64,000 nucleotides of DNA from Bog-756 sp963835465 (GCA_963835465.1 CAWIFR010000003.1:62001-126000); one strand, 5' to 3'; positions 8,827-18,168 are shown, numbered from the stretch's first letter. Notes: generated by a model from the sequence alone, not told the origin. A program made the numbers and translations.

Positions 8827-9351
8827 TCAGGCTCGCAGGGCCGCGGCCAGCGCCTGGGCCTCGTCAAGGGCCACCTGGAGCGAGTCGAGCACGTCCGCCG
8901 ACGGCCGGCCGTCGGTGAAGTCGGCTCCGGTGGCGTAGACCACCGTGGGCACCGTCCATCCCCCGAGACTGGCCACCACCGCCCGGCCCCCGGTGTCGAG
9001 AGCGAGGAAGTGGGCCGGCGAGGCGGCCGTACCCAACCAAACCACCGCGGTCCTGCTGAGGGCGTCGGTGCCGAACCGGTCGAGGAACGCCTTGATGGTT
9101 CCGTTGTACGTGGCCCGGTAGATCGGAGTGGCCAGGACCAGCACCGGCGCGGCCGAGGCGGCGGCCACGGCCTCATCCACCTGAGGATCCGCTCGCCGGC
9201 CGAGCAGGGCGTCCGCGGGCAGGTCGATGAGGTCGATGAGACGCCCCCCTCCCACGAGTTCGAGCGCCGCCGTGGCCAGGGCTCGAGTCTTGGACGTCGC
9301 CGAGTCCCCACTGCTGACGGCAACCACCGGCTCCGCGGACTGAAGAGTCAC
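8827..9351 (-). CDS. NAD(P)H-dependent FMN reductase (SsuE-like)
   Basis: A 174-residue flavodoxin-fold protein. The N-terminal VAVSSGDSATSKTRALATAA is the phosphate-binding loop and LVLATPIYRATYNGTIKAFLDRFG is the characteristic flavin-binding block of SsuE/MsuE-type reductases. It should supply reduced FMN to a partner monooxygenase. Its ATG (9351-9349) overlaps the stop of the upstream 78-residue gene as ATGA, and that gene is a remnant of an SsuD-type alkanesulfonate monooxygenase. The expected partner is therefore reduced to a fragment. Confidence 0.85.
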   Translation of the reverse strand: MTLQSAEPVVAVSSGDSATSKTRALATAALELVGGGRLIDLIDLPADALLGRRADPQVDEAVAAASAAPVLVLATPIYRATYNGTIKAFLDRFGTDALSRTAVVWLGTAASPAHFLALDTGGRAVVASLGGWTVPTVVYATGADFTDGRPSADVLDSLQVALDEAQALAAALRA

Positions 9352-9584
9352 GAGGCACTGACCATGCGGAGGGACTGGGCTGGGGTGCGTTCCTCCCCGA
9401 GCAGGCCGTCCGACCGGAGGACCGGGAAGGTGCCTTCGGCGAACCAGTGGGCCTCCTCCGAGGGGGGCTGTCCGGACATGATGAAGTGGTCGACGCCGAG
9501 CTCGTGGTATTCAGCGAATCGATCGGCCACTGCCCGATGGCTGTCACCGATCGTCGGGAGAAACCAGTGGAAGGGGATACCCAT
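9348..9584 (-). CDS. SsuD-like mini-protein with internal deletion (alkanesulfonate monooxygenase remnant)
   Basis: Only 78 residues against about 360-390 for SsuD. Residues 1-13 (MGIPFHWFLPTIG) match the very N terminus of SsuD-type luciferase-like monooxygenases. Residues from about 18 to 56 (DRFAEYHELGVDHFIMSGQ, then EEAHWFAEGTFPVLR) match the C-terminal barrel segment of the same family. Everything between, including most of the active site, is missing in frame. The ATG still has an AAGGAG site (9593-9599), and the stop overlaps the FMN reductase start, so translation is probably retained. It may be an inactive relic or a leader for the reductase. Confidence 0.7.
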   Translation of the reverse strand: MGIPFHWFLPTIGDSHRAVADRFAEYHELGVDHFIMSGQPPSEEAHWFAEGTFPVLRSDGLLGEERTPAQSLRMVSAS

Positions 9585-9891
9585 AGACCCTGACTCCTTC
9601 GCATGATGGCCGCCCAGGGGGTGCCCGTGCCGCCGCGCCCTGGCGGTGCCCCGGCGGGCCCGGCCACAGGTTCAACCGCACATTAATCTTGAATGTCAAT
9701 CGGTCCAGTCAGCCATGCAGACACTTCCCGGCTGCCAGCCCGAAGGCCTCACCGGGGAGCGAAGGGGGATCGATCGTACCGACAGGCCATCGGGTGTCGG
9801 CGGCACCGAGCGAAACGGGATCAGAAGAGCCGTGTGGCCACCTAGAGTCGTCGGGGTCGGCCGGCCGTCTCCACCGGCCCGTACCCTCATC
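9585..9891. promoter_or_regulatory. Divergent intergenic region with AT-rich inverted repeat
   Basis: About 307 bp separate the SsuD-like remnant (minus) and the MFS exporter (plus). In a GC-rich setting an AT-rich patch stands out. ACATT (9680-9684) and AATGT (9692-9696) form an inverted repeat with a 7-nt spacer. It overlaps TTGACA on the minus strand (9699-9694), a good -35 box for the remnant/reductase pair. A matching -10 is not clear. The rest shows no gene. Confidence 0.4.
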
Positions 9892-11364
9892 ATGAACCGC
9901 CACTCCATGAACCCCAAGATCAGCGTCAGCGTGGTGTACGTGGCCGCCATGTTCATGAGCATCATGGACATCACCATCGTCAATGTGGCCCTGCCGGCCA
10001 TCGGACGTCAGTTCCACGAGACCACCGCCGCTCTCGACTCGGTTGCCGTCGGCTACCTGGTCAGCCTGGCCGTCTTCATCCCTGCGGCCGGATGGCTGGG
10101 AGACCGCTTCGGATCAAAGAAGATCCTGTTGCTGTCGGTTGCCATCTTCACTGGGGCATCCGTCCTCTGCGGCCTGGCCGACAGCCTCTCTCAACTGGTG
10201 TTCTTCCGGGTCCTCCAGGGCGTTGGCGGCGGGATGATGACACCAGTGGGCTTGGCGATGCTCTTCCGGGCCTTCCCGCCCGCCGAGCGGGTGCGGGCGT
10301 CCAGCATCCTGGTCATTCCCACCGCGCTGGCCCCCGCCCTCGGGCCCGTCCTCGGCGGACTGCTGGTCACCGAGCTGTCGTGGCGATGGGTCTTCTTCGT
10401 CAACCTGCCCTTCGGAATCGTGGCCATCCTGTTCGGACTGATCTTCCTGAAGGGACACCGCGAGGAGCACCCGGGTGCCTTCGATCTCCCCGGGTTCCTC
10501 CTCGCCGGCATCGGCTTCGCCCTGGTCATGTTCGGGGTCAGCGAGGGGCCGAACCGAGGTTGGGGGTCGTCGGTCATCCTCGCCAGCATCGCCATCGGCA
10601 CGGTCATGCTGGCCGTGATGGTGTGGGTCGAGCTGCGCACGGCCAAGCCCATCCTGAAGCTGCGGCTGTTCGGTAATCGCCTGTTCCGGTCGACCAGCCT
10701 GGTCTTGATGGTGGGCATGGCCGCCTTCCTCGGCGTCCTCTTCGTTGCCCCCCTGTTCTTCCAGATCGCCCTCGGCCTGTCCCCCATCCAGTCCGGCCTC
10801 AACACCTTCCCCGAAGCCATCGGCGTCATGGTCGGCGCCCAGATGGCCAGCCGACTGTTCTACCCCCGGTTCGGTCCCCGCCGATTGGTGGCGTGCGGCC
10901 TGGTGGGCGTGGCCGTGGTCATGACGCTCATGACCCAGATCGGGCTCACCACCGACCTGTGGTGGATGCGGGTCCTGATGTTCGCCATGGGCCTCACCAT
11001 GTCCCAGGCCTTCGTCTCGTGCCAGGCCGCGGCATTTGCCACCATCTCCCTTCCCGACACGGGCTCGGCGTCGTCGATCTTCAACAGCGGTCGCCAGCTG
11101 GGCAGTGCCCTCGGGGTGGCGGTGCTGGCCACCGTGCTGGCCGCCATCGGCACCACCCAGCAGCAGGACGGTCACACCGTGCCCAATCTCACCGCCTACC
11201 ACGCCGCCTTCCTCACCGCCGCGGGCATCGCCCTGGTGGCGGCGGCCATCGCGCTGACCATACGGGACGCCGACGCCGCCAGCACCATGGTGCGGCGGAT
11301 GACCACGAAGGTTCCGGCCCGAGCCCCCTCCCCCGCCGGGGCATCCCCGCAAGGCGCGACTTGA
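9892..11364 (+). CDS. MFS drug exporter, DHA2 (EmrB/QacA) family
   Basis: A 490-residue integral membrane protein, consistent with 14 membrane segments. SIMDITIVNVALPAIGR (about 21-37) is motif D1 of 14-TMS exporters, GWLGDRFGSKKILL is the MFS motif A loop, and RVLQGVGGGMMTPVG plus PALGPVLGG correspond to motifs B and C of antiporters. It probably exports drugs or hydrophobic metabolites using the proton gradient. ATG 9892 is chosen, and ATG 9907 is a possible alternative. It is divergent from the flavin reductase pair, and no dedicated regulator is adjacent. Confidence 0.9.
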   Translation: MNRHSMNPKISVSVVYVAAMFMSIMDITIVNVALPAIGRQFHETTAALDSVAVGYLVSLAVFIPAAGWLGDRFGSKKILLLSVAIFTGASVLCGLADSLSQLVFFRVLQGVGGGMMTPVGLAMLFRAFPPAERVRASSILVIPTALAPALGPVLGGLLVTELSWRWVFFVNLPFGIVAILFGLIFLKGHREEHPGAFDLPGFLLAGIGFALVMFGVSEGPNRGWGSSVILASIAIGTVMLAVMVWVELRTAKPILKLRLFGNRLFRSTSLVLMVGMAAFLGVLFVAPLFFQIALGLSPIQSGLNTFPEAIGVMVGAQMASRLFYPRFGPRRLVACGLVGVAVVMTLMTQIGLTTDLWWMRVLMFAMGLTMSQAFVSCQAAAFATISLPDTGSASSIFNSGRQLGSALGVAVLATVLAAIGTTQQQDGHTVPNLTAYHAAFLTAAGIALVAAAIALTIRDADAASTMVRRMTTKVPARAPSPAGASPQGAT

Positions 11365-11663
11365 CCGGCGCCGGTCCCGTCTGACCACCACCTCGGCCAC
11401 CGGCTTGCCTCCGGCGCCCGACCCGACGTTGTCCGGCCCTCGGCATCGAGAACCCGCCAGGAGACTGCCCGATCTCAGGCAGGGAGCTCGTGGCCCCGAC
11501 CAGTCATCCGATGACGCCCCTCCCGGGTACTGCGACCCCGCCTCGGCGCCCTCTGGCCCGCGGTTCTGGTCGGTCAGGCTGGTCCCCGCCGTACGATCGG
11601 GTGGGGTGGGCCCAGGAAGTCCCCGGGGCTCCGAGCACGTCTGACCGTCATCGACTGAGGAGA

Positions 11664-12584
11664 GTGACCGCCATCACCGACCACGACGTCGTCACGTCAA
11701 CCCGCGCCCGGCTGGGCCCCACCGGAGTGTGGCTGGGGGCCCTGCTGGGCGTGTCCGCCGAGGTGGAGCGGCACGCAGCCCGACGCCTGGAGGAGCTGGG
11801 CTTCGGCTCGCTCTTCGTGGGTGAGCGGATAGGGGGCAAGGAAGCCATGGCCCACCAGGCCGTCTTGCTGGGCGCCACCGACCGCATCATGACCGGCACC
11901 GGCATCGCCAATGTCTGGTCGCGGCACCCTGCGGCCATGCAGGGCGGAGCGGAGACCCTGGGCGATGCCTTCCCGGGCCGATTCGTGCTCGGCCTCGGTG
12001 TGAGCCACGCCGTCATGGTGGACAACAGCGGCCAGACCTATGAGAAGCCGTTGACCCATATGACCCGATACCTCGACGAGATGGCGGCAGGGGCAGACAG
12101 CAGGCCATCCCTGGCACCTGCTGTGCCCCACGTGCTGGCCGCCCTCCGCCCCCGGATGCTCGAACTGGCTCGTGAGCGGACCGACGGCGCCCATCCCTAC
12201 TTCGTCCCGCCCTCCCACACGCCGAGAGCCCGCGAGATGCTGGGGCCGGACAAACTCCTGATTCCCGAGCAGGCCGTGGTCCTAGAACGGGACCCCGCTA
12301 CCGCTCGGCGCGTGGCTCGCTCGCACATGGAGCTCTATCTGCAGCTACCTAACTACGTCAACAACCTGCGGCACCTCGGCTACACCGACGAGGACCTGTC
12401 CGGAGGGGGGAGCGACCGCTTGGTCGACGCCATCGTGGCCTGGGGTGACGAAGGGGCAATCGCCGCCCGGGTGCGCGAGCACCTCGACGGAGGAGCAGAC
12501 CACGTGCTGCTCCAGCCCCTGGGGAACCTGGATCGCGCCCTGGTCCAGCTGGAAGCCCTGGCTCCCGCTGTGCTCGTCCCCTGA
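11664..12584 (+). CDS. LLM-class F420-dependent oxidoreductase (TIGR03620-like)
   Basis: A 306-residue luciferase-like TIM barrel. GPTGVWLGALLGVSAEVERHA, LEELGFGSLFVGERIGGKEAM, RIMTGTGIANVWSRHPAAM and FPGRFVLGLGVSHAVMV follow the order seen in the actinobacterial F420 subfamily TIGR03620. It would use reduced or oxidised F420 on an unknown substrate. The chosen GTG at 11664 has AGGAG almost touching it, unusually close. The open frame continues upstream without convincing sequence. It stands alone between the MFS gene and a convergent aldo/keto reductase. Confidence 0.85.
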   Translation: MTAITDHDVVTSTRARLGPTGVWLGALLGVSAEVERHAARRLEELGFGSLFVGERIGGKEAMAHQAVLLGATDRIMTGTGIANVWSRHPAAMQGGAETLGDAFPGRFVLGLGVSHAVMVDNSGQTYEKPLTHMTRYLDEMAAGADSRPSLAPAVPHVLAALRPRMLELARERTDGAHPYFVPPSHTPRAREMLGPDKLLIPEQAVVLERDPATARRVARSHMELYLQLPNYVNNLRHLGYTDEDLSGGGSDRLVDAIVAWGDEGAIAARVREHLDGGADHVLLQPLGNLDRALVQLEALAPAVLVP

Positions 12585-12612
12585 CGGCAGCGGACGATCA
12601 CCGGCCGTTGGG

Positions 12613-13644
12613 CTAGCGGTAGTGCCGGCGACGGAGGCGGGCGTTGGCCAGCGCAGGCGGGGTCCACCCGGCATCTTCACGGTTGATGTTGGTCCCCGGT
12701 GGAACGATCTCGTCGATCCGGTCCAGCACGGAGGCCTCGAGACGGACGTCAGGCGCCGACAGCTGGGTCTCGAGCTGCTCCATCGTGCGGGGACCGATGA
12801 TGGCGGCGCTGACCGCCGGATGCTCCAAGACGAAAGCCAGGGCGAGCTCCACCATGGTCAGCCCGGCCTCATCGGCGACGGTCGCCAACTCGGTGACGAT
12901 CTCCAGCTTGCGTTGGTTGTCGGGAAGACTGAGGTCGTAGCGCCCGGGCACACGGGCAGCTCGGGCACTGGTGTTGTCCTTGCCTGTCCCGAACCGCCCG
13001 GACAGCCATCCCCCGGCCAACGGGCTCCACGGGATGACCCCCATCCCGTAGCTCTCGGCCACCGGCAGTACATCGGCCTCGATGCCGCGCACCAGAATGG
13101 AGTAGGGCGGCTGCTCGGTCCGGAAGCGCTCCCGTCCCCGGCGCTCGGCCACCCACTGGGCCTCGACGATGCGCTCAGCCGGAAAGGTGGAGCTGCCGAA
13201 CGAGCGGATCTTGCCGGCGTGGACCAGATCACTGAGGGCTCCGAGGGTCTCGTCGACGTCCACCGTCTCATCGGGCCGGTGGATCTGGTAGAGGTCGATG
13301 TACTCCGTGCCCAGCCGCTTCAGGCTGTGCTCACACTCGGCGATGATCCACCGCCGGGAGTTGCCCTGGGCGTTGGGGTCGTCACCCATCGGAGCGTGGA
13401 CCTTGGTGGCCAGGACCACCCGGGAGCGGTCGACCGAGGCCAGGGCTTCGCCGACAATGACCTCCGACTCTCCCGCGGAGTAGACATCGGCGGTGTCGAT
13501 GAAGTTGATCCCGGCGTCGAGTGCTCGATGGATGATGCGGATCGAATCCTCGTGATCAGGATTCCCCCACGAGCCGAACATCATGGCCCCGAGGCAGAGA
13601 GGACTGACCTTGATGCCGGTTCTACCCAGCGTGCGCATCTTCAT
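12613..13644 (-). CDS. Aldo/keto reductase
   Basis: A 343-residue (beta/alpha)8 NADPH enzyme. LGRTGIKVSPLCLGAMMFG is the first family block. The catalytic set is visible as Asp and Tyr in FIDTADVYSAGESE, Lys in LATKVHAP and His in DLYQIHRPD. IPWSPLAGGWLSGRF and the C-terminal IIGPRTMEQLE bind the coenzyme. It reduces aldehydes or ketones in the cytoplasm. It converges with the LLM gene and ends 28 bp from it. Specificity is unknown. Confidence 0.9.
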   Translation of the reverse strand: MKMRTLGRTGIKVSPLCLGAMMFGSWGNPDHEDSIRIIHRALDAGINFIDTADVYSAGESEVIVGEALASVDRSRVVLATKVHAPMGDDPNAQGNSRRWIIAECEHSLKRLGTEYIDLYQIHRPDETVDVDETLGALSDLVHAGKIRSFGSSTFPAERIVEAQWVAERRGRERFRTEQPPYSILVRGIEADVLPVAESYGMGVIPWSPLAGGWLSGRFGTGKDNTSARAARVPGRYDLSLPDNQRKLEIVTELATVADEAGLTMVELALAFVLEHPAVSAAIIGPRTMEQLETQLSAPDVRLEASVLDRIDEIVPPGTNINREDAGWTPPALANARLRRRHYR

Positions 13645-13673
13645 GGCTCGACCCTACCGGGCAAACCCGGACG

Positions 13674-14732
13674 TCATGCCTTCGATGGGGAGCCGGGCAG
13701 CTGGTAGCGCTGGAAGAACTGCCACATGGACTCGTTGGCGTCGACCAGCACGGTGCCTCGCCCTGCCCCCTGGAGGATCCACGTACTCTTCGGCCCGGTA
13801 TTCAACGTACTACCCGGCCACACGTGGCCCGACCCGGTGAATCTCCACAGCGAAACCTCCGATCCTCCCCGACAGTGCTGATAGGTCACGGGTGTGGCCG
13901 TCTCCCCGGCCGAGATCGACCCCGCAGCCCCCACCACCGTGGCGCCGGTGACCGGTCCGGGTTGGCAGCCGTCGGCCCTCACCCACTGGTCGATCCCCTG
14001 CATCACCGAGAGCCGCAGCTTGGGATCCTTGTTTGGTACGCCAGACCATTTGGCGATGGGGTCATTGACGCTGTGGAATTCCAAGGTGGGCACCGGCCGG
14101 GTCGGGTGGATCGTGGGCAACTCGACCTGCCCCGATACCGACGAGATCGCAGCCACGTGGTCGGATGCCTCGGCGGCCATGGCGTAGGCCATCATGCCGC
14201 CATTGGAAATGCCGGTCATGTAGACGCGGCGCAGGTCCGTGGGCGTCCGCCTGGCGATGTCGGCGATGACCTGCTCGAGAAACCCGATGTCGTTGATGTG
14301 GCGGGTCACCGGCAGCCCACAGCAGTGGCCGGCATTCCATCCGTATTGGGCCTGCTTGGCCACCGGATCCGGAGTGAGGACCTTGGCGATGCGGGTCCCG
14401 TCGGGGTAGGCCACCAGGTAGCCGTCCTGGTCCGCGGAGGCGTCCATGCCCGATTGGATCTCCTCCAGCAGGCCGTTCTGCGTGGCCCCGTGCAGGTTGA
14501 GGATCAGCGGCAGCGGGTTCCCCGAGGCCGCCGCCGGCGGCACATGGAGCCGGTAGTCGCGCTGGAGGCCGTCAAAGGTCAGCGTGAAGGTGTAGGCCCC
14601 GTCCATGGGGGCCAGCATCGGAACCTCCCCGACGGTGGCCGATGCGCCGGCGGGGGGAAGGACGAGGACGGCCACTCCGCACACCAGGACCAGGGTGACG
14701 AGCCGAATGGCTCGGGACATAGGGCCGATCAC
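13674..14732 (-). CDS. Secreted PHB depolymerase-family esterase (LpqC-like)
   Basis: A 352-residue alpha/beta hydrolase with an N-terminal signal peptide (positive MSRAIRL, then LVTLVLVCGVAVLVLPPAGASA). The lipase box is GISNGG at about residue 175, preceded by the strand RRVYMTG. LPLILNLHGATQNG carries the oxyanion loop and GSGHVWPG the catalytic His. An Asp is likely in NDPIAKW. The family cleaves polyhydroxybutyrate oligomers, feruloyl or acetyl esters outside the cell. GTG 14732 or ATG 14720 could be the start. It is divergent from a VOC protein over 186 bp. Confidence 0.85.
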   Translation of the reverse strand: MIGPMSRAIRLVTLVLVCGVAVLVLPPAGASATVGEVPMLAPMDGAYTFTLTFDGLQRDYRLHVPPAAASGNPLPLILNLHGATQNGLLEEIQSGMDASADQDGYLVAYPDGTRIAKVLTPDPVAKQAQYGWNAGHCCGLPVTRHINDIGFLEQVIADIARRTPTDLRRVYMTGISNGGMMAYAMAAEASDHVAAISSVSGQVELPTIHPTRPVPTLEFHSVNDPIAKWSGVPNKDPKLRLSVMQGIDQWVRADGCQPGPVTGATVVGAAGSISAGETATPVTYQHCRGGSEVSLWRFTGSGHVWPGSTLNTGPKSTWILQGAGRGTVLVDANESMWQFFQRYQLPGSPSKA

Positions 14733-14918
14733 CGTGATGGCGCACCTCTCTCCTCACCGCTGTGGCGTTCTCGGAACAGGGCAGGACGGGCTACCCACCG
14801 GCCGAGCACGACACTTCTAGCACCGATCCGGCGGCGCTTCTCGGTGAGGTGCATCGCCCAAGCAGCACGAGGGGACCCGTCGTTGCGGCATCGTCCCGAT
14901 ACGGACAGACTGCTGTCC

Positions 14919-15278
14919 ATGGAGCCCCTTGCCATCCATCACGTGGCCATCAACGTGAAGGACGTCCCCGAGTCGGTGGCCTTCTATACCGACATCCTGG
15001 GAGGTGTGCTGCGCACCGATCGACCCGACTTCGGCATCGGCGGGGCCTGGATCGATCTCGGCGGCCAGCAGGTCCACCTGCTCGAGGCACCGGTTCCCCG
15101 GAACCTCGGCCAGCACTTCGCCATCCGGGTAGGTGATCTCGACGCCACCGTGGCCGAGCTGCGGACCAAGGGCGTGGACATTGCCGACCCGGTGCCCTCG
15201 GGAACGAACCGCCAGACGTTCCTGGACGATCCATCGGGCAACGCCATCGAGCTCCACGAGGTGGGCGGGATCCGATGA
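14919..15278 (+). CDS. VOC (glyoxalase/dioxygenase) superfamily protein
   Basis: A 119-residue two-module VOC fold. IHHVAINVKDVPESVAFYTDILG is the first beta-alpha-beta module and HFAIRVGDLDATVAELRTKG the second, ending in FLDDPSGNAIELHE, where the Glu is a usual metal ligand. It may be a glyoxalase-like lyase, an epimerase or a resistance protein. The ATG at 14919 opens the family-like region, and the long frame upstream to 13824 is antisense to the esterase and is rejected. A sugar-type dehydrogenase follows 64 bp downstream. Confidence 0.85.
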   Translation: MEPLAIHHVAINVKDVPESVAFYTDILGGVLRTDRPDFGIGGAWIDLGGQQVHLLEAPVPRNLGQHFAIRVGDLDATVAELRTKGVDIADPVPSGTNRQTFLDDPSGNAIELHEVGGIR

Positions 15279-15342
15279 TCGAGCGCCATCGGCCGCCGGT
15301 CGCCGCCCCCGTCGCCCCGGGGTGCCGGTCCGCAGACACAGG

Positions 15343-16329
15343 ATGCCCGTGCGCGTCGGCGTGATCGGCACCGGATTCGGCGGTCGGGTGGTGGCCGGGG
15401 CATTCGAGGCCGCTGGCTGCCAGGTCACCGATGTAGTGACACCGAGGGATGCCGAAGCGGTGAAGAGCCTGTGTCACTCCGATGTCGACCTCCTCTCCAT
15501 CCACTCGCCCCCCTTCCTGCACCGGGATCACGTGTCCATGGCTCTCGGGGCCGGAAGGGCCGTGCTCTGCGACAAGCCCTTCGGCCGCACGCTCAAGGAC
15601 GCCGAGGCCATGGCCAAGCAGGCCGATGAGGCCGGGGCGGTCCACCTGGTCAACTTCGAATTTCGCCACCAACCGGCCCGGCTGACCATGCGGGACCTGC
15701 TCACGTCCGGTGCCATCGGGCGGCCGGAGCACCTGTCCTACACGTCGTTCAACTCGGGCTCCAGTGTGCCGCTCCGGCCGTGGGGATGGCTGTTCGACCG
15801 CTCGCTGGGCGGAGGATGGATCGGCGCCTTCGGATCGCATGCCATCGATCTCGTCCGGTGGCTGCTAGGCGACGCCACCGAGGCCGGGGCGACCACCTGG
15901 ACCGCCATCACCGAGCGGCCGGACAGGGAGGGGCGTCCACACAGGTGCGACGCGGAGGACTCCTTCACCGGATGGATCAGACTCGCCTCAGGGGCCACCG
16001 CCACCGTGGACACCACGTTCGCGGCCGGGGTTACCGTTCCGGCGCGGATCGTGGTGACGGGATCGGAGGGGGCGCTGGAGAACGTGGGCGACGTGCGAGT
16101 CGTCCTGCGCCGCCAGGGCGAGAAGCCCGAGCAGTTCGAATTCGAGCGCCCTGGCGGTGACAGCCACAACCAGGCCATGGTGGCGTGGGCCGGCGCCGTC
16201 CGCGACGCGGTGAGCAGCGGAGTCCAGATCTCCCCCTCGTTCGCCGACGGTGTGGCCTGTATGCGGGTGATGGCGCAGTGGCGCGCCCAGCCTCCAACGG
16301 CGCGGGACGGGGCCACCCTCGGCGGTTGA
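15343..16329 (+). CDS. Gfo/Idh/MocA-family oxidoreductase
   Basis: A 328-residue protein. VRVGVIGTGFGGRVVAGAFE is the NAD(P)-binding Rossmann start, LSIHSPPFLHRDHVSMAL the conserved loop, and VLCDKPFGRTLKDAEAM contains the hallmark DKP lysine. The C-terminal half has SLGGGWIGAFGSHAIDLVRWLLG with the catalytic His. It oxidises or reduces a cyclitol or sugar-like alcohol. It follows the VOC gene closely and both could form one transcript. Substrate unknown. Confidence 0.9.
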   Translation: MPVRVGVIGTGFGGRVVAGAFEAAGCQVTDVVTPRDAEAVKSLCHSDVDLLSIHSPPFLHRDHVSMALGAGRAVLCDKPFGRTLKDAEAMAKQADEAGAVHLVNFEFRHQPARLTMRDLLTSGAIGRPEHLSYTSFNSGSSVPLRPWGWLFDRSLGGGWIGAFGSHAIDLVRWLLGDATEAGATTWTAITERPDREGRPHRCDAEDSFTGWIRLASGATATVDTTFAAGVTVPARIVVTGSEGALENVGDVRVVLRRQGEKPEQFEFERPGGDSHNQAMVAWAGAVRDAVSSGVQISPSFADGVACMRVMAQWRAQPPTARDGATLGG

Positions 16330-16346
16330 CAGGGCGGCGTCGGTGT

Positions 16347-17216
16347 TCAACCCGTGGTCAGGTTGCGCAGCTTGCCGACGCCTTCGATCTCGCTCTCGAC
16401 GGCCTCGCCAGGACGGAGGAAGCGCTGGGGCGTACGGCCCATCCCCACACCCGAGGGAGTGCCGGTGAAGATCACGTCACCCGGGAGCAGCCTCACGACG
16501 GAGGACAGGTGCACGAGGAGCTCGGGCACGTCGAACACCATCGAGCTGGTCCGGGCCGACTGCATCAGCTCGCCGTCAACCGAGCACCTGATGGCCAGGT
16601 CGTCCGGGTCCCTCAGCTCGTCGGGAGTCACGAGGGCCGGCCCGATGGGCCCGAAGTTCGGAAACGACTTGGCCAGGCTGAACTGGGGAGCCGATCCGCT
16701 CCGCTGTAACTCCCGTTCGGAGAAGTCCTGTCCGACCGTCACGCCGGCCACGTGGAACCAGGCGTCCGGTCGCCGCAGCCCGGACGCCTCTCGGCCAACC
16801 ACCACAACCAGTTCAACCTCCCAGTCGACGCTGCCCCGGGGAAGCCGGACGGTGGCGGTCGGCCCGGCCAGGCAGGTCGCGAACTTGGTGAAGGTCGGAG
16901 GCACCGATGACACGGCGTGTCCCGATTCGGCGGCGTGATCGGCGTAGTTCAGCCCGATGGCGAAGATCTGAGTGGGCCGGGGCGCCACCGGTCCGAGATC
17001 CCCCGCCACAATCGACACGGTCCCCTCGTCCAGCTCCGCCTCCTCGAACCAAGCGGTAAAGGCGTCCCATACGGCGTAGACCCCCTGGGGGTCCGAGGAG
17101 AACCGACCACCACTGGCCGTCTCCACGTCGATCCCCTGCACCGAGCCACCGTCGACGATTGACGCGATGGTGGGCGGCACGATGGTCAGCCGACCCTGCG
17201 CATTGGCTAAGCGCAC
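16347..17216 (-). CDS. Fumarylacetoacetate hydrolase-family protein
   Basis: A 289-residue protein from GTG 17216, favoured because GGGAG lies 8 nt upstream. An in-frame GTG at 17225 is too close to that site. IFAIGLNYADHAAESG is the N-terminal substrate block, VDWEVELVVVVGREA holds the metal-binding acidic pair, and VIFTGTPSGVGMGRTPQRFL the C-terminal signature of FAH and related hydrolases, isomerases and decarboxylases. It acts on a 2,4-dioxo acid, probably in aromatic or ketone catabolism. It is convergent with the dehydrogenase. Confidence 0.9.
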   Translation of the reverse strand: MRLANAQGRLTIVPPTIASIVDGGSVQGIDVETASGGRFSSDPQGVYAVWDAFTAWFEEAELDEGTVSIVAGDLGPVAPRPTQIFAIGLNYADHAAESGHAVSSVPPTFTKFATCLAGPTATVRLPRGSVDWEVELVVVVGREASGLRRPDAWFHVAGVTVGQDFSERELQRSGSAPQFSLAKSFPNFGPIGPALVTPDELRDPDDLAIRCSVDGELMQSARTSSMVFDVPELLVHLSSVVRLLPGDVIFTGTPSGVGMGRTPQRFLRPGEAVESEIEGVGKLRNLTTG

Positions 17217-17295
17217 CGCACACACTCCCGCTCCGGGGTCAGGTCGCCCCGGATCGCCACGAAGGCCACTGTCATTCTGCCGTCACTCCCTGCCT

Positions 17296-18168
17296 TCAGA
17301 GCCGCGCCGACACGGGGCGGGCCGCGTCGGTGCTGTCGGCGACGAAGGCCCGGATCATGCCGTCCTGGGAGAAGGAAGCGAGGAGTGCACCCTGTTCGGT
17401 GAAGACCTGCCCCCGGACGTAGGACATGCCCCCACCGACCTGGGTGCTCTCGTGGTGGTACAGCAGCCAGCCGTCCCACGCCACCGGCTCGTGGAACGTG
17501 ATCGAGATGCTCATCACCCCGGTGGACACGGTGTCGTGGGCCATCGCCGTGCCAAGTCCCTGGTGACTGCGCATGGTGGTCGAGATGGCCAGGTGGCCCG
17601 TGAAGTGGGCGATGAGGGCCTTGGCCAGGTCAGCCCGCGTGGGCACCGGCTCGTAGTGGAGCCAGGCATCGATGATGGGAGGCCCCGTCTCCTCGGGATC
17701 GTTGGGATCCTCGATCCCAACCAGGCGAAGGTCACGCCCGTCCATCGGCATGTGGCACGGGATGGCGTCAGCGGGTGCTCCGACGACCGGCATCGGATGC
17801 TCGTGGGCGATCACATCAGGGTGGGCCACGTCCGACAGGACGGTCACCGACGCGCAACGCCGCCCACCCTGGCTCACGGTGACCACCGCGCTGGCGAACG
17901 TTCGGCCCTCGTGCAGGACGTCGACCGCGAACTCCAAGGGACGTTCGGCATCCACCGCCCTCACGAAGAAGGCATGGGCCGTGCGGACCAGATGACGAGG
18001 GAGCGAGATCGACACGGCCACGATGGCCTGGGCCAGCAGTTGGCTCCCATCCACCACGCTTCGGGAGCCTCCGTCGCTGGTGCCCCGATAGCGGTGCTCG
18101 CCGACCGGCTCGACATCGAAGATCGCCAACATTCCCTCGAGGGTCGAGGGAACGGACTCAGGACTCAT
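17296..18168 (-). CDS. tesB: Acyl-CoA thioesterase II (TesB-like)
   Basis: A 290-residue double hot-dog protein. DGGSRSVVDGSQLLAQAIVAV, HAFFVRAVDAERPLEFAVDVL and RTFASAVVTVSQGG are in the first domain. The second has HEPVAWDGWLLYHHESTQVGGG and RGQVFTEQGALLASFSQDGMIR, which are the TesB C-terminal signatures. It hydrolyses acyl-CoA to fatty acid and CoA. Its ATG overlaps the DUF427 stop by 4 bp (18165-18168), so the two are co-translated. The partial gene at the window start looks like a second member. Confidence 0.9.
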   Translation of the reverse strand: MSPESVPSTLEGMLAIFDVEPVGEHRYRGTSDGGSRSVVDGSQLLAQAIVAVSISLPRHLVRTAHAFFVRAVDAERPLEFAVDVLHEGRTFASAVVTVSQGGRRCASVTVLSDVAHPDVIAHEHPMPVVGAPADAIPCHMPMDGRDLRLVGIEDPNDPEETGPPIIDAWLHYEPVPTRADLAKALIAHFTGHLAISTTMRSHQGLGTAMAHDTVSTGVMSISITFHEPVAWDGWLLYHHESTQVGGGMSYVRGQVFTEQGALLASFSQDGMIRAFVADSTDAARPVSARL

